Assembly (NCBI GenBank): GCA_905250025.1
Contig: CAJNOJ010000015.1
Span: forward strand, 682,001-746,000
DNA from: Adineta ricciae
Taxonomy: Eukaryota > Rotifera > Eurotatoria > Adinetida > Adinetidae
Reading direction: 5' to 3'
Length of the DNA: 64,000 bases
The notes under the pieces are model-generated. The model worked only from the letters and a program-made list of their open reading frames with translations, did not search any database and was not told where the DNA came from. This document shows, piece after piece, positions 35,729 to 48,201 of this stretch. Every line of letters begins with the position of its first letter. Position 1 is the first letter of the stretch. Both the position numbers and the translations under genes were made by a program.

Positions 35729-38700
35729 ATGTCGGAAGAATCGTAAGTCTTATAACCTTATTCCGAGACACTTTTCATACAGAAGAAGTTGCCTAATATT
35801 TTAGGATTAAAGTCGCTGTACGGGTTCGTCCATTCAATCAACGGTAAGAATAATCAGAGTCAAGTTACAATGAGATTCCCTTCGTATTTACAGAGAAAAA
35901 GATCGCAATGCGAAACTAATTATTAAAATGCATGGACAATCGACTTTTATTACCGATCCGAGATCATCAGGTGAGTGTTGCTTCAAGATTTCAAATTTAA
36001 TCGTTTCACGTTTGTTTTTAGGAGAAGAACCAAAACAAGTGAGTACTAGAGACGGAATTATGTGACAAAAAACTTTCTTTTGAATACATTTCTCAGTTTT
36101 CTTTTGACTATTCATATTGGTAAGTGAAGTATGTTGCTGAGAAAAGCTCGATGTGAAAGAGTTTTTGCTAAAGGTCTCATGACGGTTTCATCGAACTTCC
36201 TTCCGGAATACTCGAGTCGAAAGATAATTCTTCGGCATATGCTTCACAACAGAAGGTGTTCAATGATCTTGGTCGCGATGTCATTAAAAATGCATTTGAC
36301 GGTGAGATACATAATATTGTGCGATGACATCACATCTTTTTTTTATTTTTCTTCTCAGGTTTTAACTGTTCATTGTTTGCATACGGTCAGACAGGATCAG
36401 GCAAAAGTTATTCTATGGTCGGCTACGGTGTAAATCGGTAAACGCTCACTGTTAAATCGAAATTTTAGCAAATTTGCTGTTTGTTTTAGTGGTATCATTC
36501 CTATTGCATGTGATGAATTGTTTCATCAGATACAGAGCACAAAAAGTTCATCAGTTGTAAGTTCAGTTTGGATTATTGTCGTGTAGGACCGTGCCTAAGC
36601 CGTAGTATTTTCCTGAAGACTTTGCTCGGTATTCAGACGGAAAAGTTATTAATAGCAGACCTCTTGAACAATTGAGAACTGCTATTGAAAGACATTTTTG
36701 AAATGACGCACTTTATAGCAGAAGTCAAAAGAAGAGAGTTTTATTTTAGATAACAAACCTAATCGCGAATTTTTAATTATAGCGTTATGAAGTCAGCCTA
36801 TCAATGATGGAAATCTACAATGAACAAGTCCGCGATTTATTAACGCAAGACTTTCCGAAAGGAGGTCTGTATTTTGTTTGCTTAGAATCGCTTGATTACA
36901 ATAACTAAGAGATTCACTTTGCATATAGGTCTCGCTGTTCGGCAACATCCCACTTCGGGTAATTTCTATCCGCAAGGTCTTCGTATCGTTCCCGTAGGAA
37001 ATTACACTGACATTGAGCGTCGAATTTCTGAAGGCACACAAAATCGAACGATTGCCGCAACTAATATGAATGCCACAAGTTCTCGAGCACATACAGTTGT
37101 CACAATCTATTTTGATCAATTCATTAACGGTACACACGGTGAAACAAAGAAGACTAGTGCTATCAACTTAGTTGATTTAGCTGGTAAAGGGAGATTTCAG
37201 TTGGGCATCTCATCCGAATACGCTCTTCTCTTTCAAGGTTCGGAACGGGCTGCAAGCACAGGTGCAACCGGTGATCGCTTGAAAGAAAGTACCAACATCA
37301 ATAAGTCGCTGTCGACATTGGGAAATGTAATATCGGCACTGGCTGACATATCATCGGGTTCGAAACGAAAAGTCGTTGTACCATACAGAGATTCGACATT
37401 AACAAAATTACTTCAAAATGCACTTGGCGGCAATAGCAAAACAGTGATGATTGCTGCCCTATCACCTGCCGATGTCAACTACGATGAGACACTAAGTACA
37501 CTTCGTTTTGCTGATCGTGTTAAGCGTATTAAAAATACTGTTGTTGTCAACGAAAATCCTCTGGAGAAACTCATTCGTGAACTTAAGGTACATCTCTAAT
37601 GAAGGAAAGGCAGGACTGTTTCTGTTACTCAGTTATTTTAAGGAAGAAAATGACCGCCTGAAGCTGCTGATTGATACAGGAAAATTCAATCTGCAATTAG
37701 ATATTCAGCCTGGAATGTCAACTCAGGACATCGAACTTATGCGAAGAGATGTCGAAGAAGGAATTCTGTCACAAATTCAAGTTAATCAACAACTCCTACA
37801 AGATTCTAAAACAACATGGGATCTCAAGGTAAATTATAATATATTCTATAGTATAATACTAGAAACAAGTAGAGCAGAAAACATAAGAAAAGGTCAAAAT
37901 GCATTCAAAGCACCTATTTCCAAATATATCCCTTTAATATAACGACCATGTTTTAAATATTAATCCCTTCACCGTTAACAGCGAATATGTTCGTCAGAGC
38001 AATTCTATGGAAAAGATGAGTACTGTAATACCTTAACTCTGTTGTGTTTGTGTGCTATGGGCCTTCTCCAGCATCCTGCACTAACTGTAGCTAGCTCTAC
38101 GGATCCTAATATTTCATATAGGCTACGTTCTTTGCTCTTGAAATTATGTAATAGGAAAAAAAGATCAATATCAGTTTATTGATTGGTTTATACGACATAT
38201 GCCACACAAAGTTTTTTCACTTTACTATTGAAAAGTAACTTTTGTTTTTCTATATGAACAATAAAATATATTTGTTTTCTAACGTTTTCTAATATTATGC
38301 TTAATTATGTATAAATTAAGAAAAGATAAAGTGCAAAAATTTTACTAAATAATTAAAAAGAAACTCAACGATAACGGGGTTAATATACTTACATGGCTAA
38401 ATTTACTCTATAATTAAGACAACTAGTCAGTAGCTAGGAGAAAAACAGCTGGTAACGTTATTGAATAATACAGCCCCCCGTTATGCTAATTAACGATTTG
38501 GATATTAATAACTGTAATTTGATGTAATAAAACTTGCGTAAGGAGTCGTTTACTAGGAAGTAGATCGAATAACTTTCTTTAGTTGAAACAAGCTCAATCA
38601 GATGATAAGAACACACCTCTGTTGGTCGATAAAAAGCTACCATGTCTTGCTAATTTGAATGAAGATCCCATGTTATCCTATGTAATATGTCATTATCTAA

Positions 38701-41511
38701 CAACGGATGAAATAACTATTGGAAGTCGCAACGCCACAATATGTCTCAATGGTTTGAGCGTTCTTGAACATCATGCCATCATACGAAAATTAGATGCAAA
38801 TAATTATCAACTGATTCCAGCTGTACCCGGTGCAAAAATCAAAGTCAATGGATACAATTTAAATGGGTAAAATTACAACTTTTGCAGTTATGAAGAATTC
38901 ATTTCGTTGTTATTATGAAAAATTATTTAGATCAACGCAGTTGAAACACAAAGATCGTATTCTATTCGGTGCGAATCATGTGTATGTCTATTTAAATGTT
39001 TTGAATGAAACTAATGAGTCAAAAGAGTTACCTGCGGTGATCACGTGGGAATTTGCACAGAAAGAAATAGCGAAAGCCAAAGGTTACTCGTTGGGCAATA
39101 ATTTAACAACTGAACAAGAAGAACTACAAGAGAAAATCTTAAGTTTGTTACCATTGTTATCCGAAGTGAACGCAATCAGTGAAGAACTCAATAAATATCG
39201 AACATTCGAAATTGTTCTCATGCCGATTTCATCGTGGGATGGAACAGTTGGTAAAGGGTCGAAGTAATGCACGGAAAAGAAGCTTGCCGTTTTCAATCTA
39301 TTGTTTCGTGTAGAGTAATGATTAAAATGCGGAATCTACTCAATCAAAATGCCTGGTATTGGGATGATGTAAAATTCGTTAATCGCAGTTTCATTATTAA
39401 AGTAAAGATGAAGAAATATGTTACATGGATGAACATCTACTTTTTGTTTGGTTTTAGGAACATTATCAAAGGTTTCTAGATGGCGAAGAAGAAATTTTAT
39501 ATATTGCCAAAGAAGATGATCCGTAAGAGTAGAAACACGATGACTGAACATGGTATTTTTGTTTCAATTTTATAGATTCTGGGAACCGGTGGAAGATGTT
39601 CTTCTTGGCACCGCGAATGTATTCCTTCAAAGTTTAGCGTATTCGTTAGATTTCTCGGATGAAATCTGTATCGTCGATTATAAAGTAAAGTATATTCATC
39701 TCTACTCATTGACGTTTGTACTCAGTATACAAATAGCAATTTGTTGATTACAGAAAGAATGGAAGGAAAACATATGTCATTGGTACTAGTAATTCTCTTA
39801 ATAATAGACATTCTAAATGTTACCATAAATAAAATAGGCTGATTTTGAATTAATGATGATTATATTTAGGGTTTAGAACAAGGCCGATTAAGTATCAATC
39901 TATGTCCATGCTCGTCAAGTGGTAAAGTTATAAATGAAGAACAATTTGTCGATCAACCTGAAGAACTTCTCGATAAACCCTTTAGTTTCAAAGTAAAACA
40001 ATAGTCTGTTTTTCTCTATGAAACTAAACGCGACTTTAGATAACAATGCGATTCATTGAAATCAATGATGAACGTTACAATAAAGGTATACGTGTTCGGT
40101 ACAAAGTCTTCAATGAACTGGAGTTCACTGAAACGAATGTCATTTGTCGTAACACAGTTTGTGCTAATATAAAACAATCACGTATTATCACCATTCCAAA
40201 TATGGATCATGTATGTTGAAGTTGTACAATTTGACATTGTTTACTGAACTGTTTGTTTGTAGAACTGGTTGGATTTTTTTGAGAATGGCTGTATTATATT
40301 TCAAGTCTTTGCTTTGCAAGAAGAAAGTAAACCGGATACGAGATTATTCAAGATGACCACTCGAGTAATATTCGTGCGAGAAAGGGGAAGTGATCAGGAA
40401 TCGAGATGATTTTGCGTAGGATTTGAAAAAAATTGAGCAAAAACAAGATAGCACAAATATAATACCGGTGAATCATCCGAGCTCAATTTCGCCCGGTGAC
40501 TCGAAATTAAAATCGGAATTGACTCTTCTCCATCGAAAATATGCTCGTCTCGAACAGAAAGAAAAACGTATTCAAGTAAGATTAGCATAGCTTGTTAATC
40601 GAAATCGAATGCTCTTCTTCATTTCTTTTAGCAACTATGTCGCGAATGGGAAAATAATCATGATTATCAAAAGTTTTATAAAAATCTTTCAGCTGTTGCT
40701 TTTAGTTCAGGAACGAAAATGAAAATAGCTGCAAACGTTGTAAGTCTTTCTCTTCGCGCTGAATTGATGGTTTTCATGCATGAAAAGAATATGCTTTCGC
40801 TTCTACGATACAACGCTTTACTCATAGATATTAAGCGGTGTTCAATTACTTCAAAGTGTACATTCGGTATCCGTTTTTCAAACAGTTTCTTTTCGCGAAA
40901 ACATGAGATATTCTCACCCGCATTGTCGATCACGCGCACGAATCATTTTATCCCTTCATACACATGCACATAAGGAAGATATTTTCTCTCCTAGGCAAAT
41001 AAAGAAAATAGTATGGATATTTATATATTTGGAAACGAAGAACGTGAGTATGTGAAGGATATGGAACACGGGAATGCTGAAAAATTGAAATATGTGAGCA
41101 TTTACTTGTAATTGAACTTCAGTTCATATGTTGTTTGTTTTTCAGTGGGATGAATACTATCGCAAATTGGCATCGAAGCAACGCCGTGGTTCCAGCTTAC
41201 AACGAGTGCCGATGAAACGACCATCGTCAACGCATCTGGACGGATTGGAAAATCATGCTCTGTACCCTTCATCACAAGCCAGGAGCGACTTAAATCAAGA
41301 CGGCCAACAAACACGAGTCAATTCTTCAATTGCACAATTACCTAATGATAAAATGCCACCTGTCATACGGAAAGATTCTCGACGAGAAGCAGACAACGAT
41401 ATAGAAATTGCTAAATCGAGAACGATGTCAAATCCTATGCGTACAGATGGTACAGGAAAAAAATCAACATTAAGTAGCGAGAGAAATTCGACAAGTTGTA
41501 CAATTAGTTAA
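35729..41511 (+). CDS. Kinesin-3 family motor with FHA domain (KIF1/KIF28-like)
   Basis: 24 exons in one continuous frame, about 1101 aa. Ends: 35729-35742, 35805-35843, 35894-35970, 36022-36038, 36097-36119, 36174-36301, 36359-36437, 36490-36556, 36783-36864, 36929-37183, 37238-37587, 37643-37828, 38583-38866, 38931-39250, 39316-39401, 39458-39522, 39576-39684, 39870-39992, 40040-40210, 40263-40364, 40420-40575, 40632-40739, 40995-41093, 41146-41511. Motor domain (1-377): [12 protein letters not shown]-loop GQTGSGKS, switch [10 protein letters not shown], switch II DLAGSE split by an intron, then [10 protein letters not shown]. After the neck comes FHA (about 445-565; ITIGSRN, HHAIIRK) and a KIF1-type stalk ([29 protein letters not shown]). 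This is a plus-end transporter of vesicles or organelles. No C-terminal PH domain is seen, which favours KIF28-like over KIF1A/B. Confidence 0.92.
37829..38582 (+). other. Intron 12 of the kinesin, 754 nt
   Basis: The largest intron of this gene, beside typical 50-60 nt ones. It is strongly AT-rich. ATAACGGGG at 38371-38379 is an inverted match of CCCCGTTAT at 38476-38484. It may harbour a non-autonomous insertion or a regulatory block; ends and target duplications were not recognised. Confidence 0.6.
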
Positions 41512-42963
41512 CAATCAAGGTGTGAATGATCGAGCAAGTGCAGTTCTATATAGTTGAAAATTCCTGAGCACCCCACAACACACTCGCTTCTTCTTCTTCT
41601 TGATCTCAGCTTTTCGTTCTTTTTATTTCCTGCTTATGTGTCTTAGTATCAATTGACCTCAGCGGTATTTCTATATGTATGATATATTTTAGGATGCTTT
41701 GAACGACTTTTCTGACTGAAAGTCGACTTCCGATCCATCAACTGCATAAATGACGATTCACATGCATACTCATATTCATCGACTGATTGTTTGTGTAAAT
41801 CCTTCGTTTTGTTTTATTTTCTTTGCTTTGCTTTTTGAATTCGAAAACTAAAAATTCGCAAATATTTGCTTCTGTATGATAAACAAATTTCTTCGCTTTC
41901 AGCTTTCCAATGACATGTACTTAAAGGATTGAATTTATTCTATAAAGTACCCGATATTCAATAACAAGGTCAATGTGTATTCAGTCGTTTCACGCAGAAA
42001 ATCATCTATTAATAGGAAAGGACGAACACAAATGTTTGCATTTTTCTTTTCATTAATGATAAAAACCTAGTGATAACTGTACTGTAATTAGTCGAAATTC
42101 AAGATATCGAATGTCTTATTTCAAACTTAATTATCCCACGAAATCAAATGAAATTGTAATACTACTTGTCAGTAGAGAAAACAATGAGACAAATTGTCGA
42201 ATGATATATTTCACGCAAAAGATATTGATGTAATGTATGTCGAACGTGCGAGAATAGGTTTCCTTTTGTTGATAGTGTCGGCGAGATGCGGCGAAAAGAC
42301 GAAAGCAACTATAGATCATGTATCTTCTAAGCGTTATTACTGAGCCTAAAATATTGTTGTTTTGCTATTGGTTTATGCGTGTCATGACTTGTGAAAGCAG
42401 ATAACTATGACATACGTATGGCAATAGCGTAGTGCTGTCGGAAACATTAGAGAAACACAGACTAGAGCTTGGAAGCAGGAGAGACAACAATGTATTTCAT
42501 CGTTCTCTTGACATCATCATTTATATTATAATCTGCCGCGATAATTGCTTCGCTTTACGAAGACCAACTCGATATATTCTATGACTTAGAATGCAAAGAA
42601 AAGCAGCAGTAGTTGAAGGATATTCGATGCCGATGAGAGGAAGAACAGGCGAGTGGGTAACGCTGCTACTGCTGTTGTTGTTGTTGTTGTTTCTGTTAAG
42701 AGAGAAGTTATCTCGGTAGGCGAATCGGTTGTTTAGACCAAGAAATATGTCGTCGTTGTCGATCAGAGAAGAAGAAAGTTCAAATACGGATGAAGAGAAT
42801 AGCGATGTTTTTCTACGATGCATTATGTAGTACTACAGAGAGAATAGATTAGAAAAGGCGAGAAAAGAGAAAGAAGAAGAGTAAGAAGACGAAGAGGCAA
42901 AGACGCTATACATTCGTCAAGATTACTTGCATTCTCTGTAAGACTTTAGGGTAGAGACAGCAG
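41512..42963. other. Intergenic region kinesin / PDZ gene
   Basis: About 1.45 kb without a gene. Contains a GTT repeat (about 42661-42690) within a minus-strand open frame of about 100 codons that I reject as compositional. Presumably the PDZ gene promoter lies here. Confidence 0.5.
42661..42690. repeat. (GTT/GCT)n simple repeat
   Basis: CTGCT units passing into GTT tandem units over about 30 nt. Confidence 0.85.
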
Positions 42964-44601
42964 ATGATGGCAGGGACACAAACGATCAAGGTTACCCTTC
43001 AACGCGATAGTTTGCAAACTCCATGGGGATTTCGACTACAAGGAGGTGCAGATTTTCGTACACCATTTACTGTCAACAAAGTTCGTTACTTACGTTCTAT
43101 TTTACGCTAATCTTGCTTTGACATTTATACAGATCACTGCTGGTAGTCCCGCTGATGGTAGTCTCCAACGTGGAGATATTATTCTTGATATTGATCAAAG
43201 ACCAACTCATTCGATGCTTCATTCCGAAGCACTTGATCTTGTTCAACGAGCTGGTGGTCAAATAACATTTCTTGTACAAAGGTTCGATTGCATATCACTT
43301 GTGGTTAATGACATCGATTCTCTCTTCTCTTATGCTTGTTTATTTTATTTAGAGGACTAAATCCTCTTGCATCTTTTATACGTAATCAACGTCCAATGTC
43401 AGCCACACCATGGTCTTTAGCGAATACGCCTTCGTATTTAGACAAGAATTTCCCGCCGCCTTGGTCACCATCAGCCGCTCCCCAGAGCCCATCGGTAAAT
43501 GCGAGAATCTATTCTAGATAATGATTCATATGATATGTCTAGGCACTCTTTCGTAATCGACCGCTGGAACGAGTACCAGCTCCTAAGCCCTTACTTAGTC
43601 AAACAGGGAGTCCTCTCATGCCTGGACCCGTTCCATCAGTGTCAACAAAAACTCGAGGTTACGTTCAACCACCCTCATTTCATACAGAACGAAGTGCTTT
43701 ACACGATGTGCCAGCAGTGGCCGGTTCATTCTTTCCTGCTCACTTTGAATATCCCGACACACCAAGGAAGAATCGCACCGAATCAATAACAACGACCACG
43801 ACAACATATCGTAATTCGTACGATACACAAGGGTATCAAGACTCAACACCGTATGTACCTTCTTACCAAAAGAAGGTGCACATGACTCCCAATGCACACC
43901 AACCTCATCAACGTCCTTTGCAACAATATCGACCAGCGTCAACTCAACCATTAAACATCGTTCATCGTCAATTTAATTCACCGATGTCACTCTATTCAAA
44001 TGATAACGTTCAAGATGCAATGAAAAGTCATGTTAGTCATATCAGTCGCGTCAGGTAAATAAACTCACGCACACGCACAAAAGATCTATATCCTTCAATC
44101 GATTTCTATTTCGATTCTATAAGATAAAATCTAAATCTTTTCTTCCAGTCGCATTGTTCATGATGGCTATCTGACCAAATTTTAATCGTCAAAGGTTTTA
44201 TCTCATATCTATAAGACACTCAATGTACATATATATATATACATTTACTCCGAAGAACGTGCTTTATGTTTGCTTGAAATCGTTTTGTCTTTCTCTCTTG
44301 TTCTATACTATGACATCTAGGATGCGGAACTGAAGAAACGAACGCATCTGACATCGCTCGATGAATGCATGAAAATATAAAGAAAACAGCTCTCAAGCTC
44401 AATCAGAACTCATAGCATGTGATCGGTGATCAATAGTTTAATTTGAATTTTCATTTTAGTATCGTCCCGTCAATGCCCAGACAATTACGCGGTACATATA
44501 CAGTTGCTTTATCACCGCCCAATTCCACCTATACAACAGCGAGCACACCAATTTGTTACGTTAAATCCCCGAGAAATGCTTATTATGCATCCGATTTCTA
44601 A
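42964..44601 (+). CDS. PDZ + ZM-motif protein (ALP/Enigma/ZASP-like, no LIM domain)
   Basis: Exons 42964-43080, 43133-43281, 43353-43494 and 43543-44054, then one of two last exons. The PDZ domain (about 5-88) has TPWGFRLQGG as carboxylate-binding loop and GSLQRGDIILDI, close to PDLIM/ZASP PDZ domains that bind alpha-actinin. A Pro/Ser/Thr linker follows, and a ZASP-like ZM motif (FNSPMSLYSNDNVQDAM, about 285-302), which in ALP/ZASP proteins helps Z-disc or stress-fibre targeting. Last exon 44460-44601 gives about 353 aa ending YYASDF; alternative last exon 44149-44185 gives about 318 aa ending YLTKF. Both acceptors complete the same Ser codon. No LIM domain is encoded nearby, unlike most ALP/Enigma members. 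Donors 1 and 2 are GTTCG-type. Likely a cytoskeletal adaptor. Confidence 0.88.
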
Positions 44602-45716
44602 TGAAAAGAAAAATGCTTCGATTTGATTCAAAACCAAAAACAAGTGAAATGTTTCGAATGTAGAACTAGTAAAATATTTAAGTTTTCTTTTCTCGAATGA
44701 TCCCATGAAATTTTTTTATACATATTTTTTTCTCTCTTTCTTCATCCTTTTGTTGGATTAAACTATCGAACGTTTCTTCCCAGTGTGACCTGAAGGATCT
44801 CATTTCTCTACCGCTTTCTATGTTTTACATTCATATGCATGTTTAACAGTAACGAATTGACCGGTTCAATTCGTTCTCTTTGTGCACAAAAGACATTTTA
44901 TTCATTGTCACACAACGATTAAATCATGGAGTTTTACACTTTTCTATTTCTCTGTTTCAATTTCGTACTTAGCATGTAGAAAATACTTGAAAAAGTCGTC
45001 ACTACTCTATCACTGAATTACTGAGTTTATCGATATACGAACTGCTGCATCGACATCTATGATAAAGATGTCGCCGACTTGCCTATGGTAGACAATGACG
45101 ATTATCTTTTTAATATGTCTTTTCATTATTGATGGAAGAAAAATTTATTTTATACGTCCTGTAGAAAACAGATGAAAATGTCCGTATTCATCCCTTCAGG
45201 TGTCATCCTGGTCGAGTCAAATAGTCCGAGTTCCAACATGGCACTAATGTACAGCGAGAACGTATACGTACGATTTCGGAAAGAAAAATCTGTACATTTG
45301 TATCGTTTCTCAATCTGAAGATGAATCAAAACGAAGCGCATCAGTCCGCGATATCTGACTCTCGAATTCGATCTCGATCGACGAAATCTCGAACGTCTTC
45401 TGTGATCTTTTACAATCATTGTATATTTTATTTTTTCAGACCTTAGTTTGTGTGCTCATTCTACTTACTGCTACATTTATTCGTGTTTGCAGTTTTTGTT
45501 TAATTTTCATTTCTACATCGTGACGTTTGTTTACTTCAACTTCTTCCCTTGTGCATTGATTACATTAACAAATAAATTTACTCTATACAGTCATTCACGT
45601 ACATACAACGATAAGTTATATTTACCTACACACGCGCGTACGCATTGGTGTAAGTATTCATTGAAAACACACGGCTAATAACATATATTGAAGGGCGTTT
45701 ATCTCTAGTTGGAACA
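44602..45716. other. Intergenic spacer
   Basis: About 1.1 kb, AT-rich, no gene. A CTCTAG acceptor-like site lies 8 nt before the next ATG. Confidence 0.5.
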
Positions 45717-47385
45717 ATGACAACATTAAATTCTGAAAACGAGTGTGACTCATCTCGCTCCGGTCAGACAACATCAGGAGCAGGAACCGACAGTGGTTAT
45801 GCTGGATATCAATACAATGGCCAAGGTGAAAATGGTCACAATGTCGGTCTTAGCGATGGCCAAACTATGAACACATCTCAAACAGGCTACTCACTAGGCA
45901 GTGGACAAGGCACGTCGAACGGACCAAAACCAGAAGATGATAGAAAATTATTTGTTGGTAGGCTTATCTTTATCGAATAAAAAGAGATGTTCACGGATTG
46001 GTTTTCAGGTGGTTTAACTTGGGATACCACACAAGATGATTTACGAGAATATTTCAAGAGCTTTGGCAATATTCTTGATTGTTCTATTAAACATGATCCA
46101 TCGACAGGACGAAGTCGTGGTTTTGGGTTTCTTATTTTCGAATCTAAAGATATTGTTGAAAAGGTTCTCTCACAGAACGATCATTTTATTAAAGGAAGAA
46201 AAGTTGATCCCAAAACAGCGCATCGTCGCTTCAACGCTACAAACAATCAAATGAATACCAACTCCCATAATAACGCATTTTCACAATCTTCGCTGTACGG
46301 TGTTGGTCAATCAGCAGCCATGCCCTACACAAATACGGGTTCAAATGGTACTAATCTCAATCCGTATAGTAACAATCGCAAAGTGTTTATCGGTGGTCTC
46401 GACCCGTCGTTTCCCGATTCGCAATTACGAGAATATTTCTCTAAATTTGGAAAAATCGATGGTAATTAAAAATAGAAATTTTGACCTTTCTCATTTCACA
46501 TATCAATATTTATTTGTATAGAAATTGATTTGCCTTACGATAAAGAGAAGAATGAAAGACGACCATTCTGTTTTATTTCATTTCAAAATGAACAAGCGGC
46601 ACAAGAAGTCCTTCGATTACAACGACATACCATTGGTGATATAAGTGTGGATGTTAAACGTGCAAAGCCCAAAACAGGCAATAACCATCAACAACAAGCA
46701 CAACAGCATTTATATGATCCATATGGACAGCAAACCGGATACAGTAACTATGGAAACAGAGCTTCCTCTTATGGTGCAGGTGCATATCCAGCAAATGATG
46801 CGTAAGAGTCGTCTTTTTCTCATTTTATAGTAAATGACAAATGACAGTATGGGAAAAAAACATTTCTACTCGTGTAGGTATACTCATTGGAATGCATACA
46901 CATACAATCAACAGGCAAATCCGGCGGCTTATCCGTATGGTAATCCAACTGCCTTGACTTCTGCTACATCTTCTTACTCTCAATACTCTGATCATTCATC
47001 AAATCCTCAGTATTCATATCCCCCAACAAATGCAGCAGATTCCAATGAATATTACTCACAGTACGGATATGGTGCTCCACCATCAAGCAATGTCTATGGT
47101 GACGCAAGCGGTAAGTTTCTTTTCTATACATCCTGATCTTTTTCTCAGCTACACCATTATGTCTTAGCATACAATGGTAGTACTGGTGGTGGTAGTTATG
47201 AATACTCTACATTTTATGCACCAATGCATATGGGTGCGAATGGTGCCATGACTGACAAAGGTGTTGGAGAACAGCCAGGTAATTCCGCAGGTAATCAAAG
47301 TGATTATGAACATGATAATCACTACGGCAAAGCCAAAACATCTATTGTTTCCAGTCCTACTTATCATCCATATTCACGAAACTAG
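45717..47385 (+). CDS. Heterogeneous nuclear ribonucleoprotein, A/B/D (Squid)-like
   Basis: Five exons (45717-45957, 46009-46461, 46522-46801, 46878-47110, 47168-47385) give about 474 aa. A Gly/Ser/Asn-rich head precedes RRM1 (about 78-155; RNP2 KLFVGGL, RNP1 RGFGFLIF) and RRM2 (about 210-285; RNP2 KVFIGGL, RNP1 RPFCFISF). A Tyr/Gln/Asn/Gly-rich prion-like tail follows. Two adjacent RRMs plus a GY-rich tail is the hnRNP A/B/D/Squid plan: nuclear and shuttling regulators of splicing and mRNA fate. The first intron splits RNP2 of RRM1 between Val and Gly. RRM2 RNP1 starts RPF where most relatives have KGF, which may alter RNA contacts. The second motif also differs from Musashi, so hnRNP AB/D is preferred. 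Confidence 0.9.
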
Positions 47386-48201
47386 ACATTTCCCCCCACA
47401 TAATATAAACACGCATTCATAAACAAAAAGAAACCTTGAAATGCGTTCTCCCTTTCTTTTATAACAGACATATCTCGTTGCTACTCTTTGTTTGTTTCAC
47501 TGATGGTTATTTTTTCTCGATCAATGAATTTGTTATATGCGCGAAATGAGAATGTATTTTTTTCGTAAAAAAAAACTCGAACCGAAATTTCTACGCCTAG
47601 ATGCACATCAATGTTCAAAAACTATTGTTACTGTTACTGTTATTGTTGTTGTTGTTGTTGTTTTCTTGTTTCTCTCCACATTAACACCCGGTGTAAATAG
47701 GAAAACGATTTTTTTTCTCGTCGTCTTTTATGGTTGTTTTTCTTTTTTTCGTCGACATCCAACGGATTTGCTCATTCACATCATAATATTTATACGTGTG
47801 TGTTTTCCGAAAGAAGAATTTTTCAAGAACCGTAAACCAAAAAAAAAGAATAATAACAAAAAGCACGATAGTATACAAAAGAACTGAAAATAAAAAGAAG
47901 AAACAAAATCTATTTGATCTTTTTCTTTACTTAATCGCTATCTTATCGATACGTATTACTGATCATTCTCTTTCTGTTGTTTTAGATTATAGTCTCGATT
48001 CTATCCTATTCTGTCGAGAACAAGGTGAAGAGCAAAGGTCTCACATTTGCTCCAGATAAGCTAGGCATCCATCTTTATCTCTCATTCTTCATTGTCGAAC
48101 TACGTTCTGATGTAAGTGACAGAATGTTTATATTTAATTTTGTTTGAAATTCTGCGCATACATCATTTGTCGGTATTTTCAATAGAACTCTCTTCTACTG
48201 A
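47386..48201. other. Intergenic spacer with hnRNP 3' UTR
   Basis: 816 nt, T- and A-rich, with a GTT repeat near 47640-47661 and a candidate AATAAA at 47889-47894. No gene. An acceptor-like TTTTCAATAG lies 16 nt before the ARNT ATG. Confidence 0.5.

Noticed and set aside
47537-48059. Plus-strand frames between hnRNP and ARNT
   Set aside because: Val/Phe/Lys-rich translation of GTT repeats and T-runs; no domain.
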